Shown here piece by piece: positions 10,943-21,259 of a stretch of 64,000 bases of DNA. The first letter of the stretch is position 1, and each line of letters starts with the position of its first letter. The stretch lies in contig NW_024037058.1 of NCBI RefSeq assembly GCF_015706575.1, forward strand, positions 6,263,806 through 6,327,805. Direction: 5' to 3'. Below the pieces are notes generated by a model. The model ran no database searches. It was not told the DNA's origin and saw only the letters and a program-made list of their open reading frames with translations. Position numbers and translations under genes: made by a program. The DNA is from Patiria miniata (lineage: Eukaryota > Echinodermata > Asteroidea > Valvatida > Asterinidae).

Positions 10943-11597
10943 CATGGGCATCAATCGGTGGGGGATGGGGGGACAAGTCCTCCCTCCCCACTTGTTAAAG
11001 TCGGGGGATATCATATCATTTGTGTCCCCCACTTTATTCATCCCAGAATTAAAATTGTTGCCAACATAATGATTCTATAGCTCACAATAGCCGATGACTT
11101 CAAACTCAAAAATAATGTTTAAAAGATGATTATTTTGCTCTTCAGAAATGTGTTGAAGTGGTCAGAAATTGCCTCAGATCACACCACAGAGCGTCTAGAC
11201 TACAACATTTTGTGGGGCCCTTAAGCGGGCCCTAGACCCCATGCTGTTAGAGCTTCGCGCTCGCATTAATATTGTTCAAGATATGCCCCTCCAAGGGCGG
11301 ATCCAGGGGGGGGGGGGGCAAAGGGGGCCATGGCCCCCCCCCCACCCCCAAAACGAAACCAATTTTTTTTTTTTTTATGTGACATCGCAATAAAGGTAAC
11401 CACCATCTTACCTCAAAAAAACATTGGTTAAAGTGGTAACAAATTGCCTCAGATCGCACCACAGAGCATCTAGAATCCAAAGTGACCCACTGTTTGGGGC
11501 GCCCAAATTTTTTTTTGTCCCCCCCCCAAAAAAAAAATTGTGTCCTGGATCCACCCCCCCCCCTCCTCCCACTTTTGAGAAGCGATAGATACCCTTG
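10943..11597. mobile_element. hAT-like element with 8-bp target duplication
   Basis: The element is flanked by direct repeats TGAGTATC at 10935-10942 and 11598-11605. The empty site is intact in the T4-T5 spacer (42243-42250). Its ends are CATGGGCATCAATCG and the inverse complement CAAGGGTATCTATCG (12 of 15 match). The interior is G-rich then C-rich, with runs of up to 12 G, and holds no transposase. Related in its termini to the element at 29979-30330. Confidence 0.7.
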
Positions 11598-12020
11598 TGA
11601 GTATCCTGACTGGAAACATATCAAAGGATATTAAAACAGGTGTCATCTGCAATAAGAGTCAGCTCAGAATAACTGCATCAGGTAATTGACCCTGTGGCTT
11701 CTTTATGTTTACCTTTCTGATAAACCTGTCCATAATCTTGCTAATTACAAGCTCTAAACTTATGGATCCATTAGATATAAAACACAGTCAGCATGCTGTA
11801 TTTGATTTCACTATGAGCACGTACCAATTAAAGCTCTACATAAGTGGAATCTGGGGACTGCAAATATTACCAGCCCAGGACCTTTGTATCCATTTGATAT
11901 AAAACACTGCATTTGATTTTACTATGGGCACGTACCAAAGCACTACAGAAGTGGAATCTGCGGACTGCAAATGACTGAACTCAAAATCAGGTGACACGGT
12001 CTGTGTTGATACAGAGGGGC

Positions 12021-12111
12021 GTATACATAGAACGCCATCTTTGTTCATTTATTGCCGTAAGTGACATCAGAATGGGAAGATAGCAATGGCTCATTTCATG
12101 TGTACCTGAAG
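12021..12111 (+). promoter_or_regulatory. Class B promoter and leader exon of T2
   Basis: A TATA-like GTATACATAG (12021-12030) sits in a block conserved at 23794 and 42774, followed by 'gccatctttgttcattt' and a leader ending at CTGAAG|GTAAGA (donor GT at 12112). It pairs with acceptor TTTTCAG ending at 13154, giving a 1043-bp leader intron. Conservation of TATA, start region and donor in three copies supports a real promoter and untranslated first exon. The start base is inferred, not seen. Confidence 0.6.
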
Positions 12112-12574
12112 GTAAGATTTTATGGGTCTACCTGTAAGTTTGTCTATACATCTGATATAAATCACCAGCATCACATTATCTCATATGAAGTACATGTATG
12201 TAAACTCAGCATTTGCCAATTACAAGTGTATATGTATTTACTGGAAATTCAGGTGGATCCGTCAAACCTGTTAGAGTACAGACATGTGGAATCCACGAAT
12301 CTCCTTGCATTCATGACAGAAATAAGTGACATATTGTTTGTACATTTACATGTAGTCTTACAAACAAGTGTGAGACCTTTTAGAAGATTCGTCACAGACG
12401 TAGCTTAGTGAATCACAAAATAATAATAAAACAACAAAAAATAAAACCGATGTGAAGGTAAATGTTTTTTTATGAAATTTCTTAAAGGAAAGTGGACTTT
12501 GAGTCTACGATTTGAAATATGAGCCAGTTATAATATACTTGAAATATTTGTTTTCTTTGGTGCAGACAATGTTT

Positions 12575-12725
12575 CATTGCAGACTCCTGCCCACCTGGAC
12601 TCAAACCATCCAGCTGACCCAGGAAGGCTCAGAGGTGGAGTGATAAGACGTCTGCACTTAACAGGAGGTACTGGGTTCGAGCCCCACCTGAGTATTAAAC
12701 AGTAAGACTGACCTCTCGTATACAA
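12575..12725 (+). repeat. tRNA-like SINE fragment
   Basis: Contains an A-box-like GTGGAGTGATAAGA and a B-box GGTTCGAGCCCC about 40 bases apart, the internal pol III promoter pattern. A second copy lies at about 24840-24965 in the T3 leader intron at the homologous place. It lies inside the T2 leader intron (12112-13154). Confidence 0.5.
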
Positions 12726-13193
12726 GTGCCCTTTTACATCATCGTTTCCCCCCCCCCCAATATTTGTAAACAGTATTTGTTTTTGTAAACAAGGCCTTTT
12801 TTTTTTAAATCAGTGCTGTTTGGTTACCAGCGGCCATTTACGAGTGCCCTTTTTTAAAATTATGGACAACCGTCGGCAATTGTTTGTCACTGAAATATTT
12901 TTTACTTGAGACCTACTTTTGTTTAACAAGGAAACCTATTACACATTGTAACTCACTGTTATTTTCTTTTGGAAAATAACATCAGGTTTAAATCAAGCAT
13001 ATAGTATGTGAATAAACCTTCAATTTTATGAACATTCTACTTAACACAAAGTTTTCAACTATAGGCTACAACTAACTTATTTCAGCCAAATTATCATTTG
13101 AAGTTGAAATACGTGGTATTCCAAAACCTTTTACTTAATGTGCTTCATTTTCAGGTTAAAGGTCCTCCTATCGCACCAAGCCCAACAGTAAAG

Positions 13194-15515
13194 ATGGCAT
13201 CTAATGTTACAGCCCAATCAGTGTTGGAGAAGATTAGTGTGGATCATCTGGAATGCTCCATCTGCACCAACCGTTTCAGGCAGCCCAAACTGCTGGACTG
13301 TTTGCATAGTTTTTGCCTGCAATGCCTCCAAGAGCTCAGACAGAGCCAAGATCCTAGTGGTACAAAGCTGACATGTCCTCTGTGCAGATGTGAAACCACG
13401 TTGAAAGGGTCTGGGGTTGCTGATCTCCCTAATAATTTTGCATTCAGTGCCCTGGTGGAGGAAGTTACAATGCAGGAAAAGCTACTGGAAGTTAAAGGGT
13501 CAGAGATCAAATGTCAAGCCTGTGATGAGGAGAATCAGGCAATTTCAAGATGCATGGACTGTGATCATTTCCTCTGTCAAGAATGTCAAAAGGCACATGA
13601 ACGTATGACTGCCATGAAATCTCATAAAATCTACACACTGGCTCAACTTCAATCAGGGGAGATTGTCTACAAGAGTAAACTAAGAGATGAAGTTCCCAAG
13701 ATTTGCAAGCACCCAGATCAGAATCTCAATGTCTACTGCAACTCATGTGAGCAAGTCATATGCACAACTTGCTCTGTACTTGATCATGCAAAACACTCAC
13801 TCACTGGATTTCCTGAGGCTGCAGAGAAATGTAAGAAAAAGGTCACAAGAATGGTCAAAAAAAGTGAGAGAAGAAAAAAAGAATTAAGAAACACCATAGA
13901 AAAGACGTGCAAATCTCGCAAGGAGCTGGACACCATGTTTGCCAACGCTCAAAAGAAAGTCTCCAAAAAGGCTCAACAGGAGATTACAAAGATCCAACAG
14001 GAGGTTGCAAAGATCCAACTGGGGATTCCAAAAATCCAAAATGAAGAAGAGAAATTAAAGCAAGAGATGGGCAGGATTTATGAAGAAAGAGTCACAACAT
14101 TTGAAGCTGCTCAAGCCAATAACAGCAAAGAGGTGACACAGACAGAGCACAAGCTGGAGGAGGTGAAACAACTCATGAATCAAGCAAGTTGCTATGAGAT
14201 TCTTGAACTTGAGCAGAAGCTCTTGCATAACCTCAGTGAATTGACAGGGAAACAGCCACAGCAAGTTCCTGACAAGTTTACCTTTATGGACTTTGAAGAA
14301 GGTGAGAGGTCACTTGGGAGACTCATTCTGGAGGAAGAGCCAAAGGCAGCAGTAGAGCCATCACCAAGACAAGGGAGATCATGTGTGGAGGAGAAATGGG
14401 AACTGAAGACTGAAGAACAGTCAAGGGGTGCTGCAAAGCAATCACCAAGACCTGGAAGATCAGGTGTGAAGGAGAAATGGGAACTGAAGACTGAAGAACA
14501 GTCAAGGGGTTCTGCGAAGCAATCACCAAGACCTGGAAGATCAGGTGTGGAGGAGAAATGGGAACTGAAGACTGAAGAACAGTCAAGGGGTGCTGCGAAG
14601 CAATCACCAAGACCTGGAAGATCAATTGTGAAGGAGAAATGGGAACTGAAGACTGAAGAACAGTCAAGGGGTGCTGCGAAGCAATCACCAAGACCTGGAA
14701 GAACATGTGTGAAGGAGAAATGGAAACTGAAGACAGAAATCAAGAACTTTGAATTAAGTGTATCATCATTCATGTCACTTGTTGCAGCACTCTCTAACAA
14801 TCAAATACTTGCACTTGCACTATCCGTACCATTTAGTGGAGAAAGAGAAACACTATTCACTGTTATAATTCCAAAAAGTCATCAGGAATCTCCAATCATA
14901 AGGCCACAAATCAATGGCCTCACTAATGTTAGGTGTATTGCAGTGAGCAAGGATAACAAGCTATTTGTCATAGATGGTCAAAAAGTCAAGGTCTTCAGCA
15001 AGCAGCATCAGCTCCACCAGTTCAAACCAGGTAAATGGCTACACAGCCAACCAACATGCCTTGCAGTGGATGACAGCAATCTGATAGCAGTGGGTTATGA
15101 TGGCAAGAATGAGATATCTCTACACAACCCAGATGGATCCCGCATCAGGAGACTGCCTGCTCCACTGATTGGAGATTATCTGACAATGCACAATCACCAC
15201 CTTATCTACACAAACTGGCTTAACAAACGGTTGGTATGTGTAGACTACTATGGTGCCAGTGTATTCTCAGTAGATATGACCAGCAACATGCAGGAGGGTT
15301 ACTACCCTAATGGTGTGTGCTGTAACAGTGATGGCAGCATCTATGTTGCTGTGTTCGGACATCCAACAGGTGATATTCTGCATTACAGTCCTAATGGCAT
15401 GTACATTGGATGTGTGATCAAGGGATGCAGTGATCCACGTGGCATCACATTCACATTGGATAGTGATCTGGTAGTGGCTTCAGGACAGTCTGTACAGGTC
15501 TATCACCGAGTGTAA
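13194..15515 (+). CDS. T2: TRIM-NHL-like E3 ligase with expanded linker repeat
   Basis: 773 aa, the longest copy. RING C21-C64 and first B-box (C107 to H135) are intact. In the second B-box the first ligand is displaced: Ile at 170 and Cys at 171, giving C-x-H instead of C-x2-H, which may weaken one zinc site. The coiled coil has three 7-residue EI/VxKIQ units. Between coiled coil and propeller, one 27-residue module (ending KEKWELKT) found once in other paralogues is present five times (residues 380-514). The propeller follows from about 520 and ends YHRV. The start ATG is the conserved one; the TTG-initiated extension runs through the leader intron acceptor (13154). Expected to be a cytoplasmic ubiquitin ligase; target unknown. 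Confidence 0.92.
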   Translation: MASNVTAQSVLEKISVDHLECSICTNRFRQPKLLDCLHSFCLQCLQELRQSQDPSGTKLTCPLCRCETTLKGSGVADLPNNFAFSALVEEVTMQEKLLEVKGSEIKCQACDEENQAISRCMDCDHFLCQECQKAHERMTAMKSHKIYTLAQLQSGEIVYKSKLRDEVPKICKHPDQNLNVYCNSCEQVICTTCSVLDHAKHSLTGFPEAAEKCKKKVTRMVKKSERRKKELRNTIEKTCKSRKELDTMFANAQKKVSKKAQQEITKIQQEVAKIQLGIPKIQNEEEKLKQEMGRIYEERVTTFEAAQANNSKEVTQTEHKLEEVKQLMNQASCYEILELEQKLLHNLSELTGKQPQQVPDKFTFMDFEEGERSLGRLILEEEPKAAVEPSPRQGRSCVEEKWELKTEEQSRGAAKQSPRPGRSGVKEKWELKTEEQSRGSAKQSPRPGRSGVEEKWELKTEEQSRGAAKQSPRPGRSIVKEKWELKTEEQSRGAAKQSPRPGRTCVKEKWKLKTEIKNFELSVSSFMSLVAALSNNQILALALSVPFSGERETLFTVIIPKSHQESPIIRPQINGLTNVRCIAVSKDNKLFVIDGQKVKVFSKQHQLHQFKPGKWLHSQPTCLAVDDSNLIAVGYDGKNEISLHNPDGSRIRRLPAPLIGDYLTMHNHHLIYTNWLNKRLVCVDYYGASVFSVDMTSNMQEGYYPNGVCCNSDGSIYVAVFGHPTGDILHYSPNGMYIGCVIKGCSDPRGITFTLDSDLVVASGQSVQVYHRV
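14331..14735 (+). repeat. In-frame 81-bp tandem repeat, five units, inside T2
   Basis: Units begin at 14331 (diverged), 14412, 14493, 14574 and 14655, each 81 bp or 27 codons. The four later units are nearly identical, which implies recent expansion by slippage or unequal exchange. Every unit preserves the frame. The coding sense of a unit is Glu-Glu-Gln-Ser-Arg-Gly-Ala/Ser-Ala-Lys-Gln-Ser-Pro-Arg-Pro, then the KEKWELKT core. Confidence 0.95.
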
Positions 15516-16533
15516 GGACAGATCAATTAAACTGGGGCTATCCAGTGTATCCAACAACCACTTCCATCAGACATTGAGCATTGTTATCACTGAAAAAGAA
15601 CATAATTCCCTCGAATGACATTCTACAATACTGTACATTTGGTTTATTTCTAAGGTCTATGGTCTCTGTATTCTGTGACTCTAACACTAAACCACTTCCC
15701 CTTTGAAAAATCTTGGACCTCAACGCCCAGCCTACTTCCCATAAAATCTTAGATCTGGTGGCCCATAACGAGGGCAAAGGAATGACCCTTCACATTGTTT
15801 GCAAATAGGGATGAGTGCACATTTTCAAAATATTACCCAGTGTACATTTTAAACAAAAGGGAAAGTATAACCACGAGAGGGCAATTCAAGTTTCTCAGAT
15901 TCGTCTCAGCAAATAGAAAGTCAATGCATGATGTGTTTTCTAAGGATAAGATATAACCCTGCTCCTGTATAAAATGTAAACATTTCATTACATTTTGTTA
16001 TTGGATTGTTCAATAATTGTTGAGTTTAAATGACTGCAACTTATATTTCAAATGAAAAAGATTATGCACCTCTGTGTACATGAGACAAAAGTAAATTACT
16101 CAAAAGCAAATGGAAAAAATATTTGTGATTTTGAACTAAAACAATAATAAAAACTAATATTAATTTGATGAGTGCCTCATCAAATTAATAGTAGTTTCAT
16201 TACAACATTTACATTAGTTTACAACCAAGTTGGAAATGAAAACCTTGTGCATTCTACTGGAATGATACATGGATGTTTGTAAATGTGGTTAGTATGGTGG
16301 ATGTACATTTGTAAACTGAAATCTTGTTTGTTTGCTTTTCTTAAATGGAGTTTTTAAATGCTACATTAGAAGATGCATTTGGAACATTTTGTGAATTTGA
16401 GGTTCAGTTTTATCCTGTCCCTATCAGTCTGGTATCTACGATTTTGTAATTGAAGATGCACTCCTTTATGTGTGTACTCTTCCTCCAAAAATGCTTCTGT
16501 GAATCAAATGACCTACCCAACAAATATTAATTA

Positions 16534-16897
16534 TTAATGTGGACTCGTGGTTAATGGCACAGGATTCGTGGTCTGTGTGTAAAGCTGCGGGTTGTGGGTT
16601 CGAGTCCGGCCGGGGTCATTGTGCGTGTGCCCTTGTGCAAGGCACTTTGTCACTCATTGCTTCTCTCCAACCAGGAGTAAATGGGTACCTGTGAGGGCAG
16701 AGATAGTTATTGTGATTGAATAAGCTTGTTTGTGCCTAACAGGCAGCATCAAGCTGTATACTCCCCAGGGAGCTGAGATGGTATTTGGAATGTTTAATTG
16801 GCCCAATGATCAGGGGTAATAATAATACTGTAAGCACTGTGATTTAGTTAACTAATAAGAGCGTTCTTAAATGCCGATTACTATTATTATTATTATC
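16534..16897 (+). mobile_element. tRNA-derived SINE with 8-bp target duplication
   Basis: A pol III A-box-like 'tggttaatggc' and a perfect B box GGTTCGAGTCC (inside gggttcgagtccggcc) lie near the 5' end, followed by a ~240-bp body and an ATT-repeat tail. ATTAATTA flanks it at 16526-16533 and 16898-16905. The empty site exists in the homologous flanks of T1 (~6603) and T4 (~37605). It therefore inserted after those copies separated, or only on the T2 branch. Confidence 0.85.
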
Positions 16898-18163
16898 ATT
16901 AATTAGTTTGAAGTCATTTTTAATGCCACTTGAATAGCAAATGATAAATTTTGGAGGTTGCAGGGACAAGAAAAATGTCTGACTTTGGACCCTAAATGTA
17001 TAGAATGACCTCCTTGTGAGAGGTTCTGTATCATTAAAATAATAGTTTAGTTAATTCAATAAATGAGTGAGGCTTTTGCTTCTTTGAATAAGTATTGGTT
17101 TGCTAAATGCTGATAGACCAAGTTGTCTAAATGAAACAATGAGCATTTGCTTTAATTACAGAATATCTCTCCAAGAGAACACAGCTTCCATGACAACAAT
17201 GGCATTTCAGCAAAGATTCAAAGTCTGTTATTTTACCAATCAGCATCCTACGCACGTTTCAGCCGCTTTTTCCACTGGGCATGTGTGACTCCTAGGATTA
17301 TTTGCATACATAATGAGAGCTGCCTATTTTACACTGATGGAACGACTAAAAAAAAAAACACCTTTGCCTTTGATCGTTTATAGACCACTTAATTTGGAAG
17401 CCGTTATTGTATCACTAGTTAGTTTATTCACTGTATATTTTGTCGAAGACATTTTAAAAAAACGTTTTCTGAGAATATATCAACAATGATTTCATGAAAC
17501 AACCGTCTTTTCTCTGTTGTCATTTGTTTTTACATTTAGGACCATTTTGTTTTCGACAAAAACATAATATCAGTGGTTTCCCCAACATTTATACTTGTAC
17601 ATAATGGTAGAGGGGATTATCAAGTAATCAGATTTGTGAACACATTTTCTCTTGGTTGTTGTTATCTCCTGATTGACCGCATTTGAATATTGTCCAAATG
17701 CTCTCAAAATATATTGAGTATGTAACTATGATCTTAGAAAATTAGTCAGGCTTGTTAAGGTCTAGTACCACTAGGGGTTTTATGTTCAGTATTTTATTGT
17801 CCTATGAAAACTTCAAATGTCTAGAAATCCTAAGCAAAAAAGTGACACATGAATGATTAAAATTTGTTGGCACCTTAGCAACCACTTTACAAGGGAAAAA
17901 TCAGAGCATGGAATTGTTTTTCCAAACTAAATGTCTAGCAATAGCATTTTTAGGGCATGCTTATACAAAAAATATTGAAAGTAAATATTTCTTTAAATTA
18001 CGGGTGAAAAAACAGTTAAACTTGACATCTAACACATGGAAGAACTGATATCGTATGGTTGCCGAGGGTGCAGTCAAGTACCCACCACACCTATAGATAA
18101 CTTATAAGTATCGCACATTCTATGGGAGTGACATGTACGTGATCTGGAACTTCCTAAAGGTAC

Positions 18164-18337
18164 AAACAGTGTAACTAGGGTTAAGCTTCAAGTGGGGCAG
18201 CTGGGGGGTTCACCAATTTGTTTTTGAAAGGGGGAGGGGAAGGAAGATTACATATACATTTGTTGTGTGCAATTCAAGATTTCAAATGGAATGGGGGTGG
18301 GGGGAGGAGAGACACATACCCCATAGTTACACCTTTG
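18164..18337. mobile_element. hAT-like MITE, copy after T2
   Basis: Flanked by AAAGGTAC at 18156-18163 and 18338-18345. Ends are related to CAGTGTAACTAGGG and its inverse TAGTTACACCTTT. The same insertion with the same target duplication is present after T4 (38987-39153), so it predates the spacer duplication. Confidence 0.65.
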
Positions 18338-19279
18338 AAAGGTACACAGAAATATGGAATTCTAACATCGTATCAGGTTTAACAGTCCCTTACATATTTA
18401 CAATTAAAACTAGTTACGGACCAATAAAATATTTGGATGGTATCAACCCCCTTTAATTGCATAATGTTGCAGTCCACTCTTTGTTTTATAAATTGAAATA
18501 CAAAATGGTTTAGTAAGAATGAAGCCTTAACACTAGTCTGAGTATCACCCATTGTATCACCCTCTCTGTCTCTGGTCCAACGTCTGATATATCTACGCAT
18601 GCAAATTTATGCGAACCTGCGCGCCAGCCAATTGCAGTCGACATGACATCATTTCATTCTGAAATCTGGACTTAGCTGTTGATTGGTCAATTTTGATGCC
18701 ATGTTTGTGTAATACAACAACGGACATAGAGATCTAATAAAACCTGACATTGGCTTTCAAAACTGTTAACATACGGGAACGCTCACCGTGGGTGAAACTT
18801 TGAATGCGCAAGAGGGCATTCTCATTACGTCTGTTATTCAAAATACTATATGATGATAATTCAAGTCACAGGATGTTCGGGCATCGCGTAACGTATTGAT
18901 ACAGTCTGCTTGACGTAGGCTATTTTTGCTAACATAATTTACAACGTAAAAGCATATGTCGTGTCTACGTTTTATTAGATGTACATGACAATGGGTTACC
19001 GAATTAGACCCGATAAAGAAGGCGCCTGCTGAATGGTCAGAATATCGAGATCAAGACACAGTCTTGTTTTGCATTAATTACTTGCCGAATCTGCTTGCAT
19101 ATCATAGACCCTTGCTATGCATGAGGATATCCCATGGACTACCCTAGCACCCATCTCCCTACAATTAAGAACAATCCACAATGCAGTGTGAGTGTGCCAA
19201 CAAGTGTTTGCCTCAAGAGGCCACTTTTCAACTTGAAGGTCTATTTAAACTTATACTAACTTCTACAAAATGAACTTAC

Positions 19280-19376
19280 CTGTACATGGAAGTACATTGG
19301 GGAATCTGTTCTTGTTTTTGCAGACAGGTTTCTTGGCTTCCTCACAGTTGACTGCCACTGACATTTCATATAGCAC
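19280..19376 (-). pseudogene. Exon-like fragment E97, copy 2
   Basis: Second copy of the 97-bp block described at 7987-8083: acceptor TGTAG|, donor CAG|GTAAGT. Here the TGA of copy 1 is TGT, so both frames are open. It is the most 3' of a minus-strand series that includes the BLTP2-like exons at 23034-20605, but it does not match the part of that protein I would expect next. Confidence 0.5.
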
Positions 19377-19456
19377 CTACATTTCAAAGTGAACAAATTG
19401 ACAACACATATACTTCATTACTTTTTCTCTTTCTAGTCAAACTTCAGTTACAATTA

Positions 19457-19558
19457 ACAATTGTTGACTGGTGTGATGTGGGATATGACAACACCCTAGG
19501 TGTGCACCCCAAGGGGGTTCAAAATGGCATATCCCACATCACAGCAGTCAACAATTGT
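19457..19558. repeat. Inverted repeat (hairpin), ~31-bp arms
   Basis: Arms 19457-19487 and 19528-19558 (core tgtgatgtgggatatg / catatcccacatcaca, then the gtcaacaattg end) can fold over a 40-base loop. It starts the ~1-kb stretch 19440-20480 that has no counterpart in the other S1 spacers. Probably a foldback transposon end; no transposase. Confidence 0.6.
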
Positions 19559-19569
19559 ATTGTTACATC

Positions 19570-20600
19570 GTAGATAAGAATGAAGTTTGTATGGTGAGGA
19601 TAACAGCAAGGTAAGTTTGAGGTGGCACCATGTGAAATTAATCTCTTTTGTGAGTGTGTGGTGGTTCCGAGAAGAACCAGTTTTAACTCAACGTTTTGGA
19701 CAGCATACTCTGCCCGTCGTCAGGAGACAAGAGTTAACCCCAGTTTTTATAATGAACATTAGCATGCTTCTGCTCAACAGGAAATGTCCACACAAGCTTT
19801 AACGTGGGGAAATGACCACAAAGATTTTTACACTAAATTTCTTGTATCTTCAGAACAGACGGTCGCACAAATCTGGGGGTTGCAGATTATGAAAATTCAT
19901 TCTTATGGCTTCAAGCCTATCTATATCTGGCTTGGAATGGCAGAAAAACCACTGATCATTTTTTTATTGAAAATGTGGGGGGTGAGGCAATTGCCAATGG
20001 AGCGGAACAGAATATGAACGTTTGTGACAGACCTTTGGTTGTTTATCTCAACGTATCTCAAGAACCCAATGTCACAGCACACTGGGGGTAGCGGTTTTGT
20101 AAAGAGGACGGAGTTCTCTTTCCATTCATGTAAGACTCGGTTTCATTGGTTAAGACACCACTGATCATTTTTTCGTTAAAGTTTTCCCCCAATGACTGGA
20201 TTTCTTGCAGAGGTCAGTTGCTTGAGTGCACGTGGCCAACGTATGTGGTATGCAAACCGCAAGGTCAATTGGGCAAGCTGTGGAGCTGTCTCACACACAT
20301 TGATCTTTTGCACGTTTGGGCCCCTAACTTTTTATTATGCCTCCCCAAAAAACCTGCAATCTGACATGTCTGATATGTGATTGCTCGGAATGTGACACAA
20401 CAAACAACTTACAAGTTGTGTTCAGCCATCACACCAAAAATAACAAAAACAATGGCTGTTTCACCAAGTTGCCGAAACAGCCAATAATTTAGGAGTTTAT
20501 ACAATTTAGAAACTATTCTACTCTATACAGTATGCTGCATGAGATGCACAAAGCAATGGAAGTAAGGGCAACACTTCTAATTGATGAGCTCAAAGTCTTC
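19570..20600. other. Spacer-specific insertion, transposon-like debris
   Basis: Absent from the T1-T2 and T4-T5 spacers. Holds a GGTTCCGAGAAGAACC inverted repeat followed by 'aactcaacgttttgg', a combination I associate with retroelement 3' ends but cannot assign. Also holds a small inverted pair around 'caatggctgtttc / gaaacagcc' near 20450-20485. No coding ORF recognised. Confidence 0.35.
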
Positions 20601-20604
20601 TAAC

Positions 20605-20773
20605 CTGCAGTCCATCCAGCTTGCCCACCCAGCTGGTCTTCTTAGTCAGGCGACCTTCCCTCCAGGCTGGTAAGTGGGAACACTGCATGATCTGGGCACT
20701 AGACGTGCAGACGATATGACACAGCTTGATGCTTTGCGGCCTTTCAGCATGACTTGGCTGTTCTCCAGCTCAA
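20605..20773 (-). pseudogene. BLTP2-like exon (KTSW exon), frameshifted
   Basis: Minus strand, acceptor GATCAG| to donor CTGCAG|GTTAGA, 169 bp. The first part reads, in one frame, GluLeuGluAsnSerGln then VMLKGRKASSCVISSA. The second part reads, in the next frame, AQIMQCSHLPAW and then TKKTSW. From memory both parts match consecutive stretches of BLTP2/KIAA0100 (Cys-Val-Ile-x-Ser-Ala then AQ-x-x-QC-x-H-x-PAW, KTSW). A small indel near the middle breaks the frame, so this is a pseudogenised exon. Good splice sites remain. Confidence 0.7.
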
Positions 20774-20904
20774 CTGATCACATCCAAAGCAAGACAGAGA
20801 AAATGTATTTTTGAAATGGAATTAGCATTGAGGAAATAAAAATTTGTTACATCTTAGAAGAACCACCAACTTTTTATTTCCCTGCAATGTACATGAAGCC
20901 TTAA

Positions 20905-21075
20905 AGGGAATATACAACACTTGCAAACATCACAAACCCAAGACTACCAAATTATTATGAAAATTATACCTTACTGAACTGTCATTTTCAAGAAGTGGTA
21001 TTTTTTTTATCAATTTCCAACACCGGTCGGCCGACCAGCTGTAGGAAGAAATGGCATTTTTTTGAAATACTGCCT
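20905..21075. mobile_element. Truncated piggyBac-like MITE
   Basis: Begins TTAA then AGGGAATATACAACACTTGC and follows the family seen complete at 25645-26140, 47551-48066 and 48538-49036 for about 170 bases, including the 'ccaac..cggtcgg' centre, then stops. Only the left half remains. It lies between two BLTP2-like exons, that is in what was an intron. Confidence 0.6.
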
Positions 21076-21154
21076 CCAAGTTATCAATGAGAACTTTTTG
21101 ATTTCTAACACAAGCCACATTGTTTAGGCCTGAACACTGAATGGAACTGTTTAC

Positions 21155-21241
21155 CTGTGACTTGTTGTAGGTGTCATAGAGTCCCAGCACCGCATCTCTG
21201 TTGAACCTTGTCCATGAGACACGGATCTCATGCACCACCAG
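21155..21241 (-). pseudogene. BLTP2-like exon (NRD exon)
   Basis: 87 bp, 29 open codons, between acceptor CACAAG| and donor CACAG|GTAAAC. The translation holds VHEIRVSWTRFNRD and LGLYDTYNKS. From memory it closely resembles a hallmark stretch of the BLTP2/KIAA0100 and BLTP1 family (LRISWTTTNRD..GLYDGY). It is in correct order and orientation with the DWS exon (23034-23118) upstream and the KTSW exon (20605-20773) downstream. The exon itself is intact but its neighbours are frameshifted, so the local gene copy is probably dead. Confidence 0.7.
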
Positions 21242-21259
21242 CTTGTGAATGCAATCCAA

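Larger units (their letters stand above)
15516..19440. other. D-I type 3' flank of T2
   Basis: No plus-strand gene. It is co-linear with 5577-8160 and 36571-40260. Differences include a SINE (16534-16897) absent from the other copies. Shared parts include an hAT-like element, the block with 'ttggctttcaaaactgtta', and exon-like fragment E97. ATTAAA at 15526-15531 could serve as poly(A) signal. Confidence 0.7.

Noticed and set aside
12630..12700. tRNA gene in the T2 leader intron
   Set aside because: No convincing cloverleaf and a diverged second copy at 24880; better explained as a SINE fragment.
14192..14800. 202-codon minus-strand ORF opposite T2
   Set aside because: It is produced by the 81-bp repeat read backwards; repeated, low-complexity and antisense to a clear gene.
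16534..16640. Functional tRNA gene
   Set aside because: Only A- and B-box promoter motifs are tRNA-like; the element has a SINE body, an ATT tail and a target duplication.
18379..18600. Minus-strand ORF repeated at 39230-39427
   Set aside because: It is conserved only because the D-I flank is duplicated; the frames are disrupted differently and no domain is seen.
19660..19740. Assignment to a Penelope-like retroelement from 'aactcaacgttttgg' plus the GGTTC..GAACC hairpin
   Set aside because: Similarity is from memory and short; no reverse transcriptase or GIY-YIG coding sequence is present.
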